NCBI GenBank assembly: GCA_026874595.1
Contig: CM049313.1
Span: 49,651,659-49,715,658, forward strand
Direction of reading: 5' to 3'
From: Sipunculus nudus
Taxonomy: Eukaryota; Annelida; Sipuncula; Golfingiida; Sipunculidae
Length of the DNA: 64,000 nt
Under the pieces are notes generated by a model. The model was not told where the DNA came from and did not search any database. It worked only from the letters and a program-made list of their open reading frames with translations. Positions 1 through 10,652 of the stretch are shown piece by piece. The translations under genes were made by a program, and so were the position numbers. Position 1 is the stretch's first letter, and each line of letters starts with the position of its first letter.

Positions 1-380
1 ATTTAGTCTTGGATCGTGTATATTCCATATCAATGAGTTTCTCACATACCATAAAATATAAATAAGAATTTGATCTTTGGTTATAGTCGTAGCAAGCCTG
101 AATATTACGTGGTGATACTTACACCATTAAGAGCCGACACGTTTACAAAACATTTCCCCGGAAAATTTGAAGAGTTTTAGTGATCTGGGGGAAGCTTAAC
201 GCTAGGGGCACCACGTATCTTTGCCTTGTTACAGCAACGAAATATAATATAGAATGCAATTTACACACGAAATTGGGCAAACAGGATAAAATAATAAGAA
301 AAGTTTCACAACAAATCGCTTTTAATACGTATGTGAATAGACAATAGGAGTGCTTATATTCCATGGTTATGTAAAATAAA
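1..380. other. AT-rich flank, no feature seen
   Basis: No splice-bounded open frame, tandem repeat or transposon terminus was recognised here. Short open frames on the minus strand have no supporting motif. Confidence 0.4.
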
Positions 381-778
381 ATGAATTTATTCATTGAATT
401 GTCTTGTACAAGACATTTGACCTCACGCGTGTCATTTCAAATGGATATTGAGACAAAAAAGTGTATTTGTTTTTACTGTCAACCCAACTTCATTATTATT
501 CCAAAAACATTTTCTCGTTCAGAATATGAAATAAAACTCGATTTTTGTTTCGGACACGTATTAATTGACCATGTAAAAGATAAATTCTCGCTAAAGTGGT
601 GTCAACAGGTAAGGACAATATGTCGTTTAGGATAACAGGATACGCAGACAGAAACCTAAATGTTTGTGTTGCTGGATATAAAGCAATTTCACCAAAGGAA
701 CCCTATAAAATTGATCTCATTTTCAGTGACGACTCACTGCTATTTATGAATTACTCAGTAAAAATACCAAAGATGTAA
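381..778 (+). CDS. Exon-like open frame(s), unrecognised
   Basis: An ATG at 381 opens a 76-codon frame that ends exactly on a codon boundary at a consensus donor (CAG|GTAAGG, GT at 609-610). It holds several cysteines (a CICFYC cluster, later DFCFG and KWCQQ). A second frame with its own ATG at 620 overlaps the donor and runs to a TAA at 778 (52 residues, containing NVCVAGYK and a KIPKM end). The frames differ, and the gap between them is too short for a normal intron, so either the first is an exon spliced beyond 778 or the region is a frameshifted relic. No family was recognised. Composition is slightly richer in G+C than the flanks. Could be chance. Confidence 0.22.
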
Positions 779-1375
779 TTACACGACGGAACAAGGTTTC
801 ACAGTGGCATTAGACCGATCGTTATATTTAGAAATACAATATACTGCTTGGGTTGGAAGCAAAGCAGTGGGTTTCCTTGATGTTGGCCGCAGCTGGAACC
901 GCGTGAAAGCAGACAGCGCGAATACTTAATCAACCTCACAAAGTCACTTCAGTATCCTCGCCACCGTGTTGTATATCGTATCTATATTGTAACTGTTGGT
1001 GGTGCCACTCAACCGTTGCACACTGTGGCCGCTAGGGCTGGGTATCGGTCAGCCTAATAGGTACGATTCGTATTGCGATATACATGAAGCGATACCCGAT
1101 ACGTATTGACGATACACTTTTTTTGCGTATCATTTCTGACTAAAAGCTCTGTGAATTGGTCTATCATTGTAATTGATGCAAGGAGAACCGTATATGTATT
1201 CCATATCCAGTCGATCAGATGACAATACGTTATATTATTTAAGCCTTTTAAGGTCTATTTAGAAAAGAAAAACAGATCAAGCTTTATAAATAACTCAGAT
1301 TATAGGTTATAGGTTGGGACTGTATGATTTGTATATATATTTGTGAGCAGTTCTTTGTGTTTCCTCGATATGACA

Positions 1376-1388
1376 ATGCTGCATGCAA
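1376..1388. repeat. Target-site duplication of the LINE, 3' side
   Basis: The 13-mer ATGCTGCATGCAA at 1376-1388 recurs exactly at 3063-3075. It abuts the (GTT)n tail of the minus-strand LINE, as expected for target-primed reverse transcription. Confidence 0.75.
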
Positions 1389-3062
1389 CAACAACAACAA
1401 CAAGTTTATTCAGGAACAAGGAGGCCTGGGCCTAAAGATCCAACTGAGTATACAAATCTTCTTATATTTAAACAGCTGTGACATAATGAAACATAATTAA
1501 CATATTTTTTATGTGTACTGGCGGCGTTTATCACACAATTATAACTTCATTGTTTTTACATCATTTACCTTGCAATTTCTTTTAATAATTCAAAACTGTA
1601 ACACAAAAAGCAAAATAAAATAAATAAAATTAACTAAATGAAAACATGAAACAGTTTTGTTTCTCTTCCCTTATACTGACAACATCCGGTGTATTTTCAA
1701 GGTATATTGGAAGTGGATATTCTGTAATCGAAAACATTAGGAGGAGACAACAATAATAATTGTAAATTACCTGAATGACCATCACAATTGCTATTTTTCA
1801 GGACATAAATATACACTACAATCCAGTCGTTATTCAATATATTAATGATCTATTAAAGATAAACCCTTTTATTTCCTATTTTTATTTAAAAAAGGTCATT
1901 TCATATAATTTTCTCTTAATTTAAAACCATGATATACATATGCTGCAAATCTGATTATTTCTTTTTCTTCACTCCTGTTAAAAACTCTAATAAAATTTTC
2001 CTTGTTTGGTGCATGTAGGCTCTTTCTCAAATATTTCTTCCTCAAATCATTATATAACAAATATTCGTGTACAAAATGGAACTCATCCTCTATTAAGTTA
2101 AAACCATGGTTAACACAAACTTGCATATTCTTTCTTCTCTATCCCTTTGCGTATACCTTCCCTTTTCTATCATCAAATCATGACATGAACATCTCAATCT
2201 AGCTAGCGTTTGTTTATGCTTGGTATTAGTCACACACAGTAAATATTTCTCCATTGAGAGCATAGATTAAAAAAAGTACCATATAAGACCAGTTTTGTAC
2301 TGCCATATCAATAATTCTTTCCTTTATTTTAACCAAAAATATTCCAATGTCTCCTACTTCTTGATTCATCCACATATACCCAAAACCTGCGCTGCATATT
2401 ATGCTTCTTATATGAGTAACCCATGTTTTTTTTCCATTCATGTCTAGATTAAACAGCATATTATATATACGTTTTGGATATCTATTATTCCCATAATGTA
2501 CTAGTTTTTTTCCAATATTTTACACATCTTAATAACTGACCAACATACATTGGATGCCTTCCAAGATCTCCCAATGATGCTGCGTTCGGAGCTGAAGAGC
2601 TCATTTTTAGAATGTACCTGCAGAATTTAAACTGCACCTTTTCAATTATTTCACATCTTTCATAGCCCCACAGTTCTGAACCATATAATAATACCAGTGT
2701 AACCATACAATCAAATAGATAAAATAGGTGGCTTACTGTTATACAACTATATTTCCTAAAAAAGTTTTTTATGAGAGTCACTGCTTTTTCAGCCTGCATT
2801 GCCTGCGCTTTCTTTGTTTTATACCATGACAATGTACTTGTAAATATTACCCCTAAGTATCTATAGTCATTTACCGTTTCAATTTGAGTAGTTTGATAAT
2901 GCCATTTCTCTATTCTTTTTAAAGAACCCCCGTGTCAAAAAAAACATAATTTTTGTCTTTCCTAAATTAACTTTTAAGCCATAATTGACAGAAAAAAACT
3001 TGCAAATGGTTGATTTGTTCTTGGAGACGTCCTATTGTATCACTGAAGCATACTAAATCATC
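1389..3062 (-). mobile_element. 5'-truncated non-LTR retrotransposon (LINE)
   Basis: On the minus strand the element starts inside the reverse-transcriptase Asp-Asp motif (just inside 3062), runs through the RT thumb and C-terminal ORF2 remnants, and ends in a 3' region with AATAAA and a (GTT)n tail at about 1389-1403. Both sides carry the same 13-bp target duplication (1376-1388, 3063-3075), so this is a complete 5'-truncated insertion of about 1.67 kb. It lies inside the hAT-like element 1033-3148, so it is the younger of the two. Clade was not determined; a jockey/CR1/I-type ORF2 is likely. Confidence 0.75.
1896..3062 (-). pseudogene. LINE ORF2 remnant: RT palm end and C-terminus
   Basis: Reverse-transcriptase remnant, frameshifted into at least four pieces. 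In order on the minus strand: the DDLVCFSDT motif (catalytic Asp pair at the truncation point, near 3040-3062); a WLK-(V)NLGKTK-like motif and an ETV-YRYLGV-like stretch (about 2830-2990); a piece with LLYGSELWG, then a hydrophobic KFCRYILKMS stretch and GDLGRHPMYV (2485-2832); a piece with GFGYMW and a Q-x-W motif (2226-2459); and a distal part with DEFHFVHEYLLYNDLRKKY (1896-2126). This order is characteristic of animal ORF2 C-termini. The upstream endonuclease and most RT motifs were lost by 5' truncation at insertion. Non-functional. Confidence 0.75.
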
Positions 3063-3075
3063 ATGCTGCATGCAA
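3063..3075. repeat. Target-site duplication of the LINE, 5' side
   Basis: Second copy of ATGCTGCATGCAA, identical to 1376-1388, flanking the truncated end of the LINE. Confidence 0.75.
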
Positions 3076-3391
3076 AGGGTATTGGTCACCGCGTATCGAT
3101 GTGGCTCATCGATATTTATCGATATATTGGTATATTGATACAGCCCCAGTGGCAATGCCTTGAAAATGAATTGTCAAGATCCATGCCAAGAGTTTTCTAC
3201 GGAGGCTCATTTTTAATTTAGGCCTATAAAACTAAATCGCGGGAAATTTGGCATTATTCCGCAAGAAGCTATCGTATCACCATGTATAAGGAACAGTTTG
3301 AACGAAGCAAGAACTAGTTATATGCTAGTTGCCGTAATACACCAATTGTTTACATAGGCGGACTGGCCATAAAGGTTCTCTGCCAATGCGC

Positions 3392-3409
3392 GGGGGGGGG
3401 GGGGGGGGG
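3392..3409 (+). repeat. Poly-G tract (18 nt)
   Basis: Uninterrupted run of 18 G. Similar runs recur on both strands of the window (for example 27992-28009, 39217-39235, 40080-40090, 51771-51780). Confidence 0.9.
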
Positions 3410-3551
3410 ACAGTTGCCTGTTGTTACCGTGGGCTGGGTTAATTTGAACTTAGCTGAGCAGAAAAAAAAAGTTACTTCATATATAAACCTTTCTGCCCAG
3501 ATGCCTTATATCAGATGAAAAATGCCCCTGTTACTCTACTGTAAAAAATTA

Positions 3552-3828
3552 CGTAAAATAAAATTTGGTTCTCGGATACTTTTTTTCATAAATCACTGTT
3601 GGCGGGCGATTTTTTCCCCTTTATTTTTGTATGTTTCGATAAAAAAATCATATGATCAGGGAAAGGCAAAATAATAAAAGAATTTCTTTGCAAACAGGCA
3701 AAAGCACTACATAACAAAGGAAATCTGATCAAAACTGTATTCTTTTATCATCTTGAAAGATGAAAATATTTGATGCGGGGGTTAAAATTGACGCGGACAG
3801 TGCCTGAAAACCATACGTTTTTTTGGCC
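3552..3828 (+). mobile_element. PIF/Harbinger-like MITE, copy A
   Basis: One of four copies of a 280-335 bp family. The right end reads CAGTGCCTGAAAACCATACG..TTTTGGCC, the inverse of the left end seen best in the other copies. A TTA trinucleotide sits on each side (3549-3551 and 3829-3831), the TWA target duplication of PIF/Harbinger elements. The left tip (CGT for GGC) is decayed. The interior shares the GTATGTTTCGATAAAAA and AGGCAAAAGCACTACATAAC blocks with the other copies. No open frame; non-autonomous. Confidence 0.6.
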
Positions 3829-3831
3829 TTA

Positions 3832-5280
3832 CCAGAAGTTCTTTCCACAGTTTAGCCCTTTTGTCGTAAATCAAACGTTAATATCAGACTAATCAAAAGT
3901 CAAAAGTTCGTCCCGTTATGGCACGTATAAGTAATATGCCGGCGAATGTGTCAGTTGAGGCCAGCTTCTGTGGCTCGGGTTAGACCATGTCAAATGTCGG
4001 CCGAGGCGGTTAGATTTTCAAGGCCGTGAAGGGTGAGCGCTCTGCAAGCATAATGGAAAGGTCGTGCACAACGTTTGTGCTTCACTCACAAACGAGTGCG
4101 CCTTGCGAGGGTTTCTCGGTGGTATTACTCAGCAATGGGGACGACCACACATCCATTTTTTCAAATGGAAACGCAAAAAATGTAAGCGATCGCATTCAGG
4201 TGATGTCATAAGTATTACTCGTAGATATATCAGAGGTGATATTTAGTTCTGTCTAGAGATCAGTCATTTGTGTTAATGGACGCTAATAATATATTTTGCA
4301 AGAAACAACGGATGACTAACAACTAGAAACTCCCAATATAGTCAAGACAATCCTTAAAAAAGCAGCATGATATCTTTACAAAGGACATGTTTTCCCTCCT
4401 GATAAACAATAAATGAAGGCTTTTAAATTTCATTTTGCTTCCGGCACCTGATGTTACATTAGTCAATATATGACGAGGCATGTTCTTTGCTAATTCTCTG
4501 TTGGTTGCCTCAGGGCAAAATCTTTGAGCCAGTTCCAAGATTTATATTTACAGAAAGGTTTATGTTTCCTTTGTGTGGATAGAGTGCTGTGTGTGTATGG
4601 GTTCACAATATAAGTCACGCAGTCATATAACTCATTTGTTTTATAAGGTCGTACACTTGATAGCAATTCCCTCTTTATCGCTCGTTTCTGTTTCAGTTTA
4701 CGCTAGTACCTCACTCTTCATTCTCAAGTCATTTATTTTAACTGTGTAAAATTGACTGCAATATATATCTCCATGGAATATTTTGTATAGGCCGTAGGTT
4801 TAAATGATAACAGATATGTGATCATTTGATTAGGATTTGATTAGGATGGAGAAATCAGGGAATGCTCCATTTGTCGTCCTGCGATAGACAAATTAGCTTG
4901 TGCCCGCTAAACGGGCGACGTCTATCGGTGAAATATTATACTGACTTTCGAGTCAGGTAATTCAACAAATAGAAATCACCTTCTATCATTTCCCAGATAT
5001 GTATTCTTTAACGTCTGTTGATGTCTCTGGTACAGCACGCGATTATGGCGCAAGTGGAAAAAGGCGGCTGAACTAGCTAACACCATACTTTCTTCTTATT
5101 TTTTGGTTTATACCCAAAGGTACAGTTTAGATTCCATTCCATCACCAATGCGCCGGCCAAAGAGCCGTAAATTAGTTATATGATTTGCCGCGAGGTGGCT
5201 TTACCTTTTCTAGCGCCTCAGCAAGGGCACGTTTGATGAGCGGGAGGAACTAAAAAGTCTTAACCACTGCATTAACAGGG
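3832..5280. other. No recognised feature
   Basis: Moderate G+C around 3930-4210 with short open frames on the plus strand that lack convincing starts, then AT-rich DNA. No splice-bounded coding candidate or repeat family was recognised. Confidence 0.35.
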
Positions 5281-5424
5281 CCAGTCTAATGGTGCCGTTA
5301 TGGTCGGGGCGCCAAGAATGTGACCGCAAGGTTGTAGGTTTCCCTGCCGACCGTCTGTCATACTAAGACTGTCGATCAAACACTTTACCAAAGGCGGGAC
5401 TCTTTCCGCCCAAGAATGAATGAA

Positions 5425-5427
<3 letters not shown>
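5281..5427 (+). repeat. Possible tRNA-derived SINE remnant
   Basis: A 130-bp block with a tRNA-like layout: an A-box-like stretch near 5290-5305 (GGTGCCGTTATGG) and, about 35 nt later, a B-box-like stretch (GGTTGTAGGTTTCCC) near 5333-5347, followed by a CTTTCCGCCC block and an (AT)n tail. This order is typical of tRNA-derived SINEs, but no second copy was found in the window and no cloverleaf was verified. Confidence 0.25.

Positions 5428-5488
<61 letters not shown>
5428..5488. repeat. (TA)n microsatellite, 61 bp
   Basis: Uninterrupted TA dinucleotides directly after the SINE-like block. Confidence 0.95.
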
Positions 5489-5490
<2 letters not shown>

Positions 5491-6231
5491 CCATTCGCGA
5501 TGGTCATTTCTTGAACTGATTTACCCCATAGCGGTTTGATAACGTGTTCATGGTAAGTCGAGAAAACGGGGAAGCATAAAGTGTCATGAACGAAGACGCG
5601 ACATTTTTAGGCGTGACATCTAATCTCACCAGATACGGCTGCTGGCCTTGCAGTTCTGCCAGCTGGGGCATCCTTGTTTTTATAAAGAGGACAAATATCC
5701 TTGGTCGCACACAATTTACAACGTTAAGGTTTCTATGCTGCATGTGGTCGTAATTTAAGATGTATGAGACTTTTTAAGCTTCCCCATAGAAAGGGAAGGC
5801 TTATAGGGGCTAATGCTTATTACTTTATCAATATCTGGGTGAAAAAAGGCAGGGGACTTGCTTAGATTCTCAAGTGGAAAATCATCGAAAATACTTTTTT
5901 TCTTTATATTTTTTTTCTGCCAGTGGCGTAGAATCTCCTCAATAGGTGTTTTTCCAAAAGTTGCTAGATTTGCTCCTGATATTATTTTTAAATGGAAAAA
6001 ATGACAGTTTCAAGGTTGTACGCTCTATAACCATACCCTTATTATCAAAACCTTAATCTCCAATATGACTGATTTACACCAAAAAATGACCCAGGGACAG
6101 AGTTACAGTCATATGTGGCAGATTTGTTCCAGATATTTATATAAGCCCCACCCCTAAAAAAAAATTATGTGCAGATTTTTCAGGATATTTTAGTATCCTG
6201 GGGTTCTAGGGAGGAGATTTCCGTGATAGTA
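5489..6231. other. No recognised feature
   Basis: AT-rich sequence with an unremarkable 79-codon minus-strand frame (5504-5743) lacking known motifs. No repeat family recognised. Confidence 0.35.
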
Positions 6232-6540
6232 GGCCAGCCAAAGTTTTTCACTTTTAAGGGCATTGCTTGTTAATAGCAGGCACCCATGCTAGATCAATCA
6301 GCCACAGAGTGAAAAAAAGTGCGGGTGGATGCCACCTGAAATTTGAATTTCAAGGTCATTTTCAAGGTCAAACCAAAAAATGGGCCAGCCAAGGTCAATT
6401 TTTCACTATTGTGTACACTGCTAGTGAATATCAAGCATCCATGCCAGATCAAACAACCAAACAATGATGAAAAAATGTAGGTGGATGCCATTGTAACCTT
6501 TAAGGTTTTTTCAAGATCATTTTCAAAGTCAAACCGAAGA
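6232..6540 (+). repeat. Tandem repeat, about 150-bp unit, two copies
   Basis: The blocks GGCCAGCCAA...TTTTTCACT, ATGC(T/C)AGATCAA, GGTGGATGCCA and TCATTTTCAAGGTCAAACC recur with a spacing of about 150 bp (units near 6232-6381 and 6382-6540). The units carry AAGGTCA half-sites. The second is diverged. Confidence 0.6.
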
Positions 6541-6905
6541 AAATTGAACCTGAACGGGTATAGTTTTTCTCAATCAATAAAACCAAGGTATATTCGGTAA
6601 CCTTAGGATTTACAGATATTTTTGTGTCAAGTGCAATGTACACAAGACTCGTAATAATATTTTTTACACTTAAATGTATGAAAAGTACAACTTAAAAGTT
6701 TACACAGTAATGTTTTGACTACTCTAAATCAAGACTTATAGCATTGGATTAAGGGGTACTTTCTATGTGTTCCTGAAAGTGTTTTTACACACTTTACATG
6801 AAAACAAAATAAAAAAGGCCCCATTTAGAAAATGTTGGATAAAAGGTCCATATAATAAGGTCCTTATAATAATTTTGTTTTGGGAGCGAGTTGTTGGTAA
6901 CAGAA

Positions 6906-7109
6906 CAGGGGTGGATCCAGGATTTAGGAAAACGAGGGGTCAAACCCAGGAGGACTAACAATCAAACCCGAAAAAATGTCCCCAGGTCCAGAAAATCGGT
7001 GATCCAGGCCGCAATAATTGGTCTGAACCCCTTTATGAAAGGTTGCGGCGGCTGAAAAGATGGGCGCGGGGGTCCCAACCCCCGGATCCCTCCTTTGGAT
7101 CCGCTTCTG
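6906..7109. mobile_element. hAT-like short element (CAGGGGTGGATCCAGGA family)
   Basis: The left tip reads CAGGGGTGGATCCAGGATTT; the reverse complement of the right tip (ending 7109) begins CAGAAGCGGATCCAAAGGA, giving imperfect terminal inverted repeats. The interior carries CAGGTCCAG and GAACCCCTTTATGAAAGGTT. Related pieces occur at 56982 (left tip) and 61880-62008 (right part). The 8-bp flanks do not match convincingly. The overlapping 68- and 99-codon frames are artefacts. Confidence 0.45.
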
Positions 7110-8487
7110 CAGAGGACCCTGGACAGACGTTTTACATTTAAAGTTAAACAGAACAAGTACTGAAACATTCAAATTTGCAACAAAAATAGCTGTTACAATG
7201 ATTAAAAAGGCGATTTCTGTCATTATTATATATTAGCCATAAAATATAAATGTTTTATTAGACCATTGTTTTAGTTCAAATAGGATGATTCAGTGGCATT
7301 TATCGCCAACACAAGCACTTCGGACACCCACATGAATATTGAAACTGATCTATGGATTAGTTCATGTTTACATAAGGAAATTTGTCGATAAGATGAAAAC
7401 AATATATATGCCATCATGCAAGCACCCGGAATCAACAAATTTTTCAAGGTTTCCTAAACTTTTAATGGATGCAAGAATATTTTGAAAAAATAATAGTTGC
7501 CCTGTTAAAATATTGTAGCCAATATGCTCACTATATAGGTAAAAGGAGGATCTTTAAATATATTTGGACCGTTACATGTACGCGATTTTTATCGATGCTC
7601 AGTGATTATTTTCCTATTACATGTATTTATTTGCTGAAAAAAAAAAGATGTTTAAATAACTATAGGTATAAAGGATCTATAATCCTTGGATGATTATCCA
7701 AAACAGCTACTGCTGTGTACTCTCGCATCTTGTATGTATTTTATTAATATCCAAATGTGCTGAAGACACTTTTGGAAAGCTAAAAGGTGGTAATATAAAT
7801 TTACTGTGGGGCATAGGGGACCCCCATATACATTCCTGTCGAATATGAATTATACCTTTATTTACCAATTAAACCTTTTATAAGGAATTTGTGTTAGAGG
7901 GAACCACCTCCATTTACGTAATGCGACTTTTGTATCCTTACCAACATATATCATTTGTAGGCACCTTGGAGGGTGTGCCTGTCAGATTCCTGTTAGATCT
8001 GCAGATTGCTCAACATAAACAGATAAATAAAACATGGCCCGCGTGTCAATGGGTTTTTGCCTTTTTAACCATACTGATTAAACCATAGGTGATAAAAGAT
8101 ATACTTTATGTCAGAATCATCTAACACTGTGACATTTTTAGAGCTGTACCTGTTGAATAGACAAGCTAATCCACATTAATTTTAAAGATTAAAATAGGTG
8201 CTTTTAATGTAATTTTGCAGTTAGACAACCAACACATTGAAATCATATATATGATAAATCTTCCTTTGCGAGACACGGCGGAAATGTGCTCCAAAGCAAG
8301 TACACATGTACAAGCGGTCCGGTCCTTTTATAAAAATATCATTAAAAAATGAAATATAACTGTATTTTATTCTATTCTACGATTGTTCTTATTTTTTTAT
8401 TACATATATTTTTTCGAATATTTACCAAAACCGAACACAGCAAAACGTGCAATAAATGTAAAATTTTATCTATACTTGAATCACAGG
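7110..8487. other. AT-rich, no supported gene
   Basis: Contains a 65-codon plus frame (7891-8088) whose middle (GTLEGVPVRFLLD) faintly recalls a retropepsin, but the catalytic DTG/DSG is absent. A GGTCCGGTCC motif near 8317 recurs near 9090. Otherwise featureless. Confidence 0.3.
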
Positions 8488-8692
8488 ATGAATGCAGGCT
8501 GACATTAGCTGATTAGTTATGAAGTGGTTTAAGTGCGATTTGATATAGAAAATTTATTAATCTAATGTGCAGGGCGGGGCGAGAAGATTCAAAGAATTTG
8601 CTATGCGGTGATGGATGCAGATTGACATTAGCTGATTAGCTATGTAGTGCTTTAAGTGCGATTTGATATAGCAACTCATGAATCTAATGTTA
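8488..8692 (+). repeat. Two-copy repeat, 123-bp offset
   Basis: The block GATGAATGCAGGCTGACATT...TGATATAG...AATCTAATG at 8488-8570 recurs as GATGGATGCAGATTGACATT... at 8611-8692, with a few substitutions. The copies are separated by about 40 bp. Confidence 0.7.
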
Positions 8693-8771
8693 AGGTATTC
8701 AACATATAGAAATTGGTCTTATACACTGTGATACACAGTGATACAGAGGAAAAGTATCAGCATTGTGCAAC

Positions 8772-8803
8772 ACAGCAGGGGACTATAATCTAATATTGAA
8801 AAT
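8772..8803 (+). repeat. Donor of a 32-bp templated insertion
   Basis: This 32-bp stretch (ACAGCAGGGG...TTGAAAAT) is present as an exact reverse complement at 10606-10637, exactly at the junction of the 748-bp duplication. Confidence 0.85.
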
Positions 8804-9858
8804 GTCACTTCAATCATAATCATAATCAAAAAGGACCCATTACTGTTACTCGGAGGAAAAAATATAAAATAATAGGCGTGTATATAATTATACTATTACA
8901 GCTGTCATTGCTTTAAATACATTTAACGTAGTTAAAGAGTCTTTCTTTGAGAGGTTAATTACCCATTGTTCATAACATGATTTGTTGGTTGAAACTAAAT
9001 TCTTAAAGTCATCTGTTTATCTTGTCATCTTGAAACATAAGGTAGAGTATTCCGGAACCAGGGAAAGGCATCCGGTATTTTGTTTAAGTGGTCCGGTCCA
9101 GTCCAAGCGGTCCGGTCCGCACCTCTACAAAGTAACTTTCGCAATGCCATTTTCAAGGTCAACGGAACAAAATTGGAATGGTAACAAAGCATTTATTTTG
9201 TTGTACTTCAAACTTGTACTGTTGAACGATAAGTCGCACATTCCGGCAAAAAAAAAGTTAAATTTTTGTTGCCAAGATAGAGACACTGAACGTGTATACC
9301 GGATATGACAATAAAACCTCTGTTGGTGACTATAGTTGAGACGGCAGATTATTAATTAAGTATACGCTCCATCACACTACGCCAAGTCAATAAAGACAGG
9401 CGCCTATGTCTATCTCTCTTATATGTCTGTGTAGTTGATATTAATTATATACCCTTTTTTATTTCCTATTTATGGCACATCAATATTGCTTTTTCAAGAA
9501 TTTAATTACGTAAACCAACTGACGGATCCTAGCCTTTCATGTAATTGATTACAATGTACCTTGCCAGAGTGCCATCATATGTTAACATGCAAATTATTGA
9601 GAAAAAAAAAATCTTTCATCTTGCATGGCCTTTCACCCTTACCTAAATTAATTCTACAGGTATTCGAACAGCAAAAGGGAAGAATTAAAGAATTAAAATG
9701 AGAAAACATAAAACACTCTTTAAAATATTTATGTTCGAGTTATGAATCTTTCTAACACCTTTAGTTCCGCCTTGGAAGCTACAAATGAGAGCACCAAGGT
9801 TTTGGCGCACCCGCCCAGCTAATTTTGACGGGGTGATCATTTTTCTATATTAAAGTTA
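8804..9858. other. Unassigned, includes GGTCCGGTCC motifs
   Basis: AT-rich. Around 9086-9120 a cluster of GGTCCGGTCC/AGTCCAAGCGG motifs resembles a transposon terminus, with no partner end identified. The 108-codon frame 8982-9308 crosses it and has no known motif. Confidence 0.3.
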
Positions 9859-10606
9859 TATATCGTCTGTGAGATGAGCTTATGGCTAAAGTTACGGTTT
9901 TGAAAAAATTGACTGAAAATAAAAATTTCAGGATTCATGGGAGACCTGCCCAGGACCCCCTGGATTTCACAATAGAGGGTTCCAAAGAAATGGATACAAT
10001 TTGTACCCTGTCTGTCTGGTTGCTCAAAATCATGTTTTGGTTCATAGCTAGCAGAATATAGGTCACCATGATCCAGTTTTAGGTTTCCAAGGACATTTGC
10101 CAAGGATTTCTATGAATGTCATGTTAGAAGAGTCTAGGGCTAATGGATATAATTTGTGCCTTGTCTGTCTGGGTGCGCAAAATCATTTTTCAGCCTATAG
10201 GTCCCACAATATAGGTCACCATGACTTAATTTCAGGTTTCCAAGGACACTTGGCTAGGACCTCCCTGTATTTGATGTTGAAAGGTTCAAGGCCTAATGGA
10301 TACAATTTATGCCCTGTCTAACTGTCTGGGTGCTAATGTAACATCTTTTCTGATAGGTTGCAAAACATAGGTCATGGTGACCTAATTTCAGTTTTCCAAG
10401 GACACTGGCCAAGAACGTCTTGTAAGTTACATTAGAAGATTCTAGGCCTAATTGATATAATGTGTGCCCTGACTGACTGTCTGGGTGTTAATAAGACTTC
10501 TTTTCCTAAAGGTCGCTAAATATAGGTCATGGTGACCTAAATTCAGTTTTATACAGACATTTGCCAAGGAAGTCTCAGAATGTGATATTAGAAGATTCTA
10601 TGCCTA
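9859..10606 (+). repeat. Exact tandem duplication, copy 1 (748 bp)
   Basis: Identical base for base, by eye, to 10653-11400 (offset 794). The segment contains several degenerate units of the 150-bp satellite plus the unique-looking lead 9859-9934. Identity stops abruptly at both ends. The two pairs of identical short frames inside are repeat artefacts. Confidence 0.9.
10369..10383. promoter_or_regulatory. Perfect AGGTCA-N3-TGACCT palindrome (ERE-like)
   Basis: An inverted AGGTCA repeat with 3-bp spacing, the consensus of steroid-receptor response elements of the ER type. Other perfect copies: 10524-10538, 11163-11177, 11318-11332, 11476-11490 and 11947-11961 (the last with spacer CAG). They sit at the same place in satellite units. 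Whether any receptor binds is unknown. Confidence 0.5.
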
Positions 10607-10637
10607 TTTTCAATATTAGATTATAGTCCCCTGCTGT
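10606..10637 (-). repeat. 32-bp inverted templated insertion at duplication junction
   Basis: Exact reverse complement of 8772-8803. It is followed by three tandem TATCGTCTA-type units (about 10637-10661) that lead into duplication copy 2. This arrangement of inverted filler plus short triplication fits replication template switching. Confidence 0.85.
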
Positions 10638-10652
10638 ATCGTCTATATCGTC

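Larger units (their letters stand above)
1033..3148. mobile_element. hAT-like non-autonomous element, split by a LINE
   Basis: The left end reads TAGGGCTGGGTATCGG (from 1033); the reverse complement of the right end (3133-3148) begins TGGGGCTGTATC. Both ends run into degenerate CGATA-type subterminal sequence, as in hAT elements whose tips read YAGGGCTG. The flanking octamers are GTGGCCGC (1025-1032) and GTGGCAAT (3149-3156), sharing the first five bases, compatible with a decayed 8-bp target duplication. Without the LINE at 1389-3062 and one copy of its target duplication the element would be about 430 bp. Non-autonomous: no transposase frame. The superfamily call is inference from tip sequence and duplication length. 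Confidence 0.45.

Noticed and set aside
4026-4246. Two overlapping 60-codon plus frames
   Set aside because: They start at GTG or internal codons, have no acceptor, and no motif.
6906-7223. Minus frames of 68 and 99 codons
   Set aside because: They overlap in different frames across a hAT-like short element.
7891-8088. Possible retropepsin fragment
   Set aside because: GTLEGVPVRFLLD is suggestive, but the catalytic triplet is missing and no neighbouring retroelement sequence was found.
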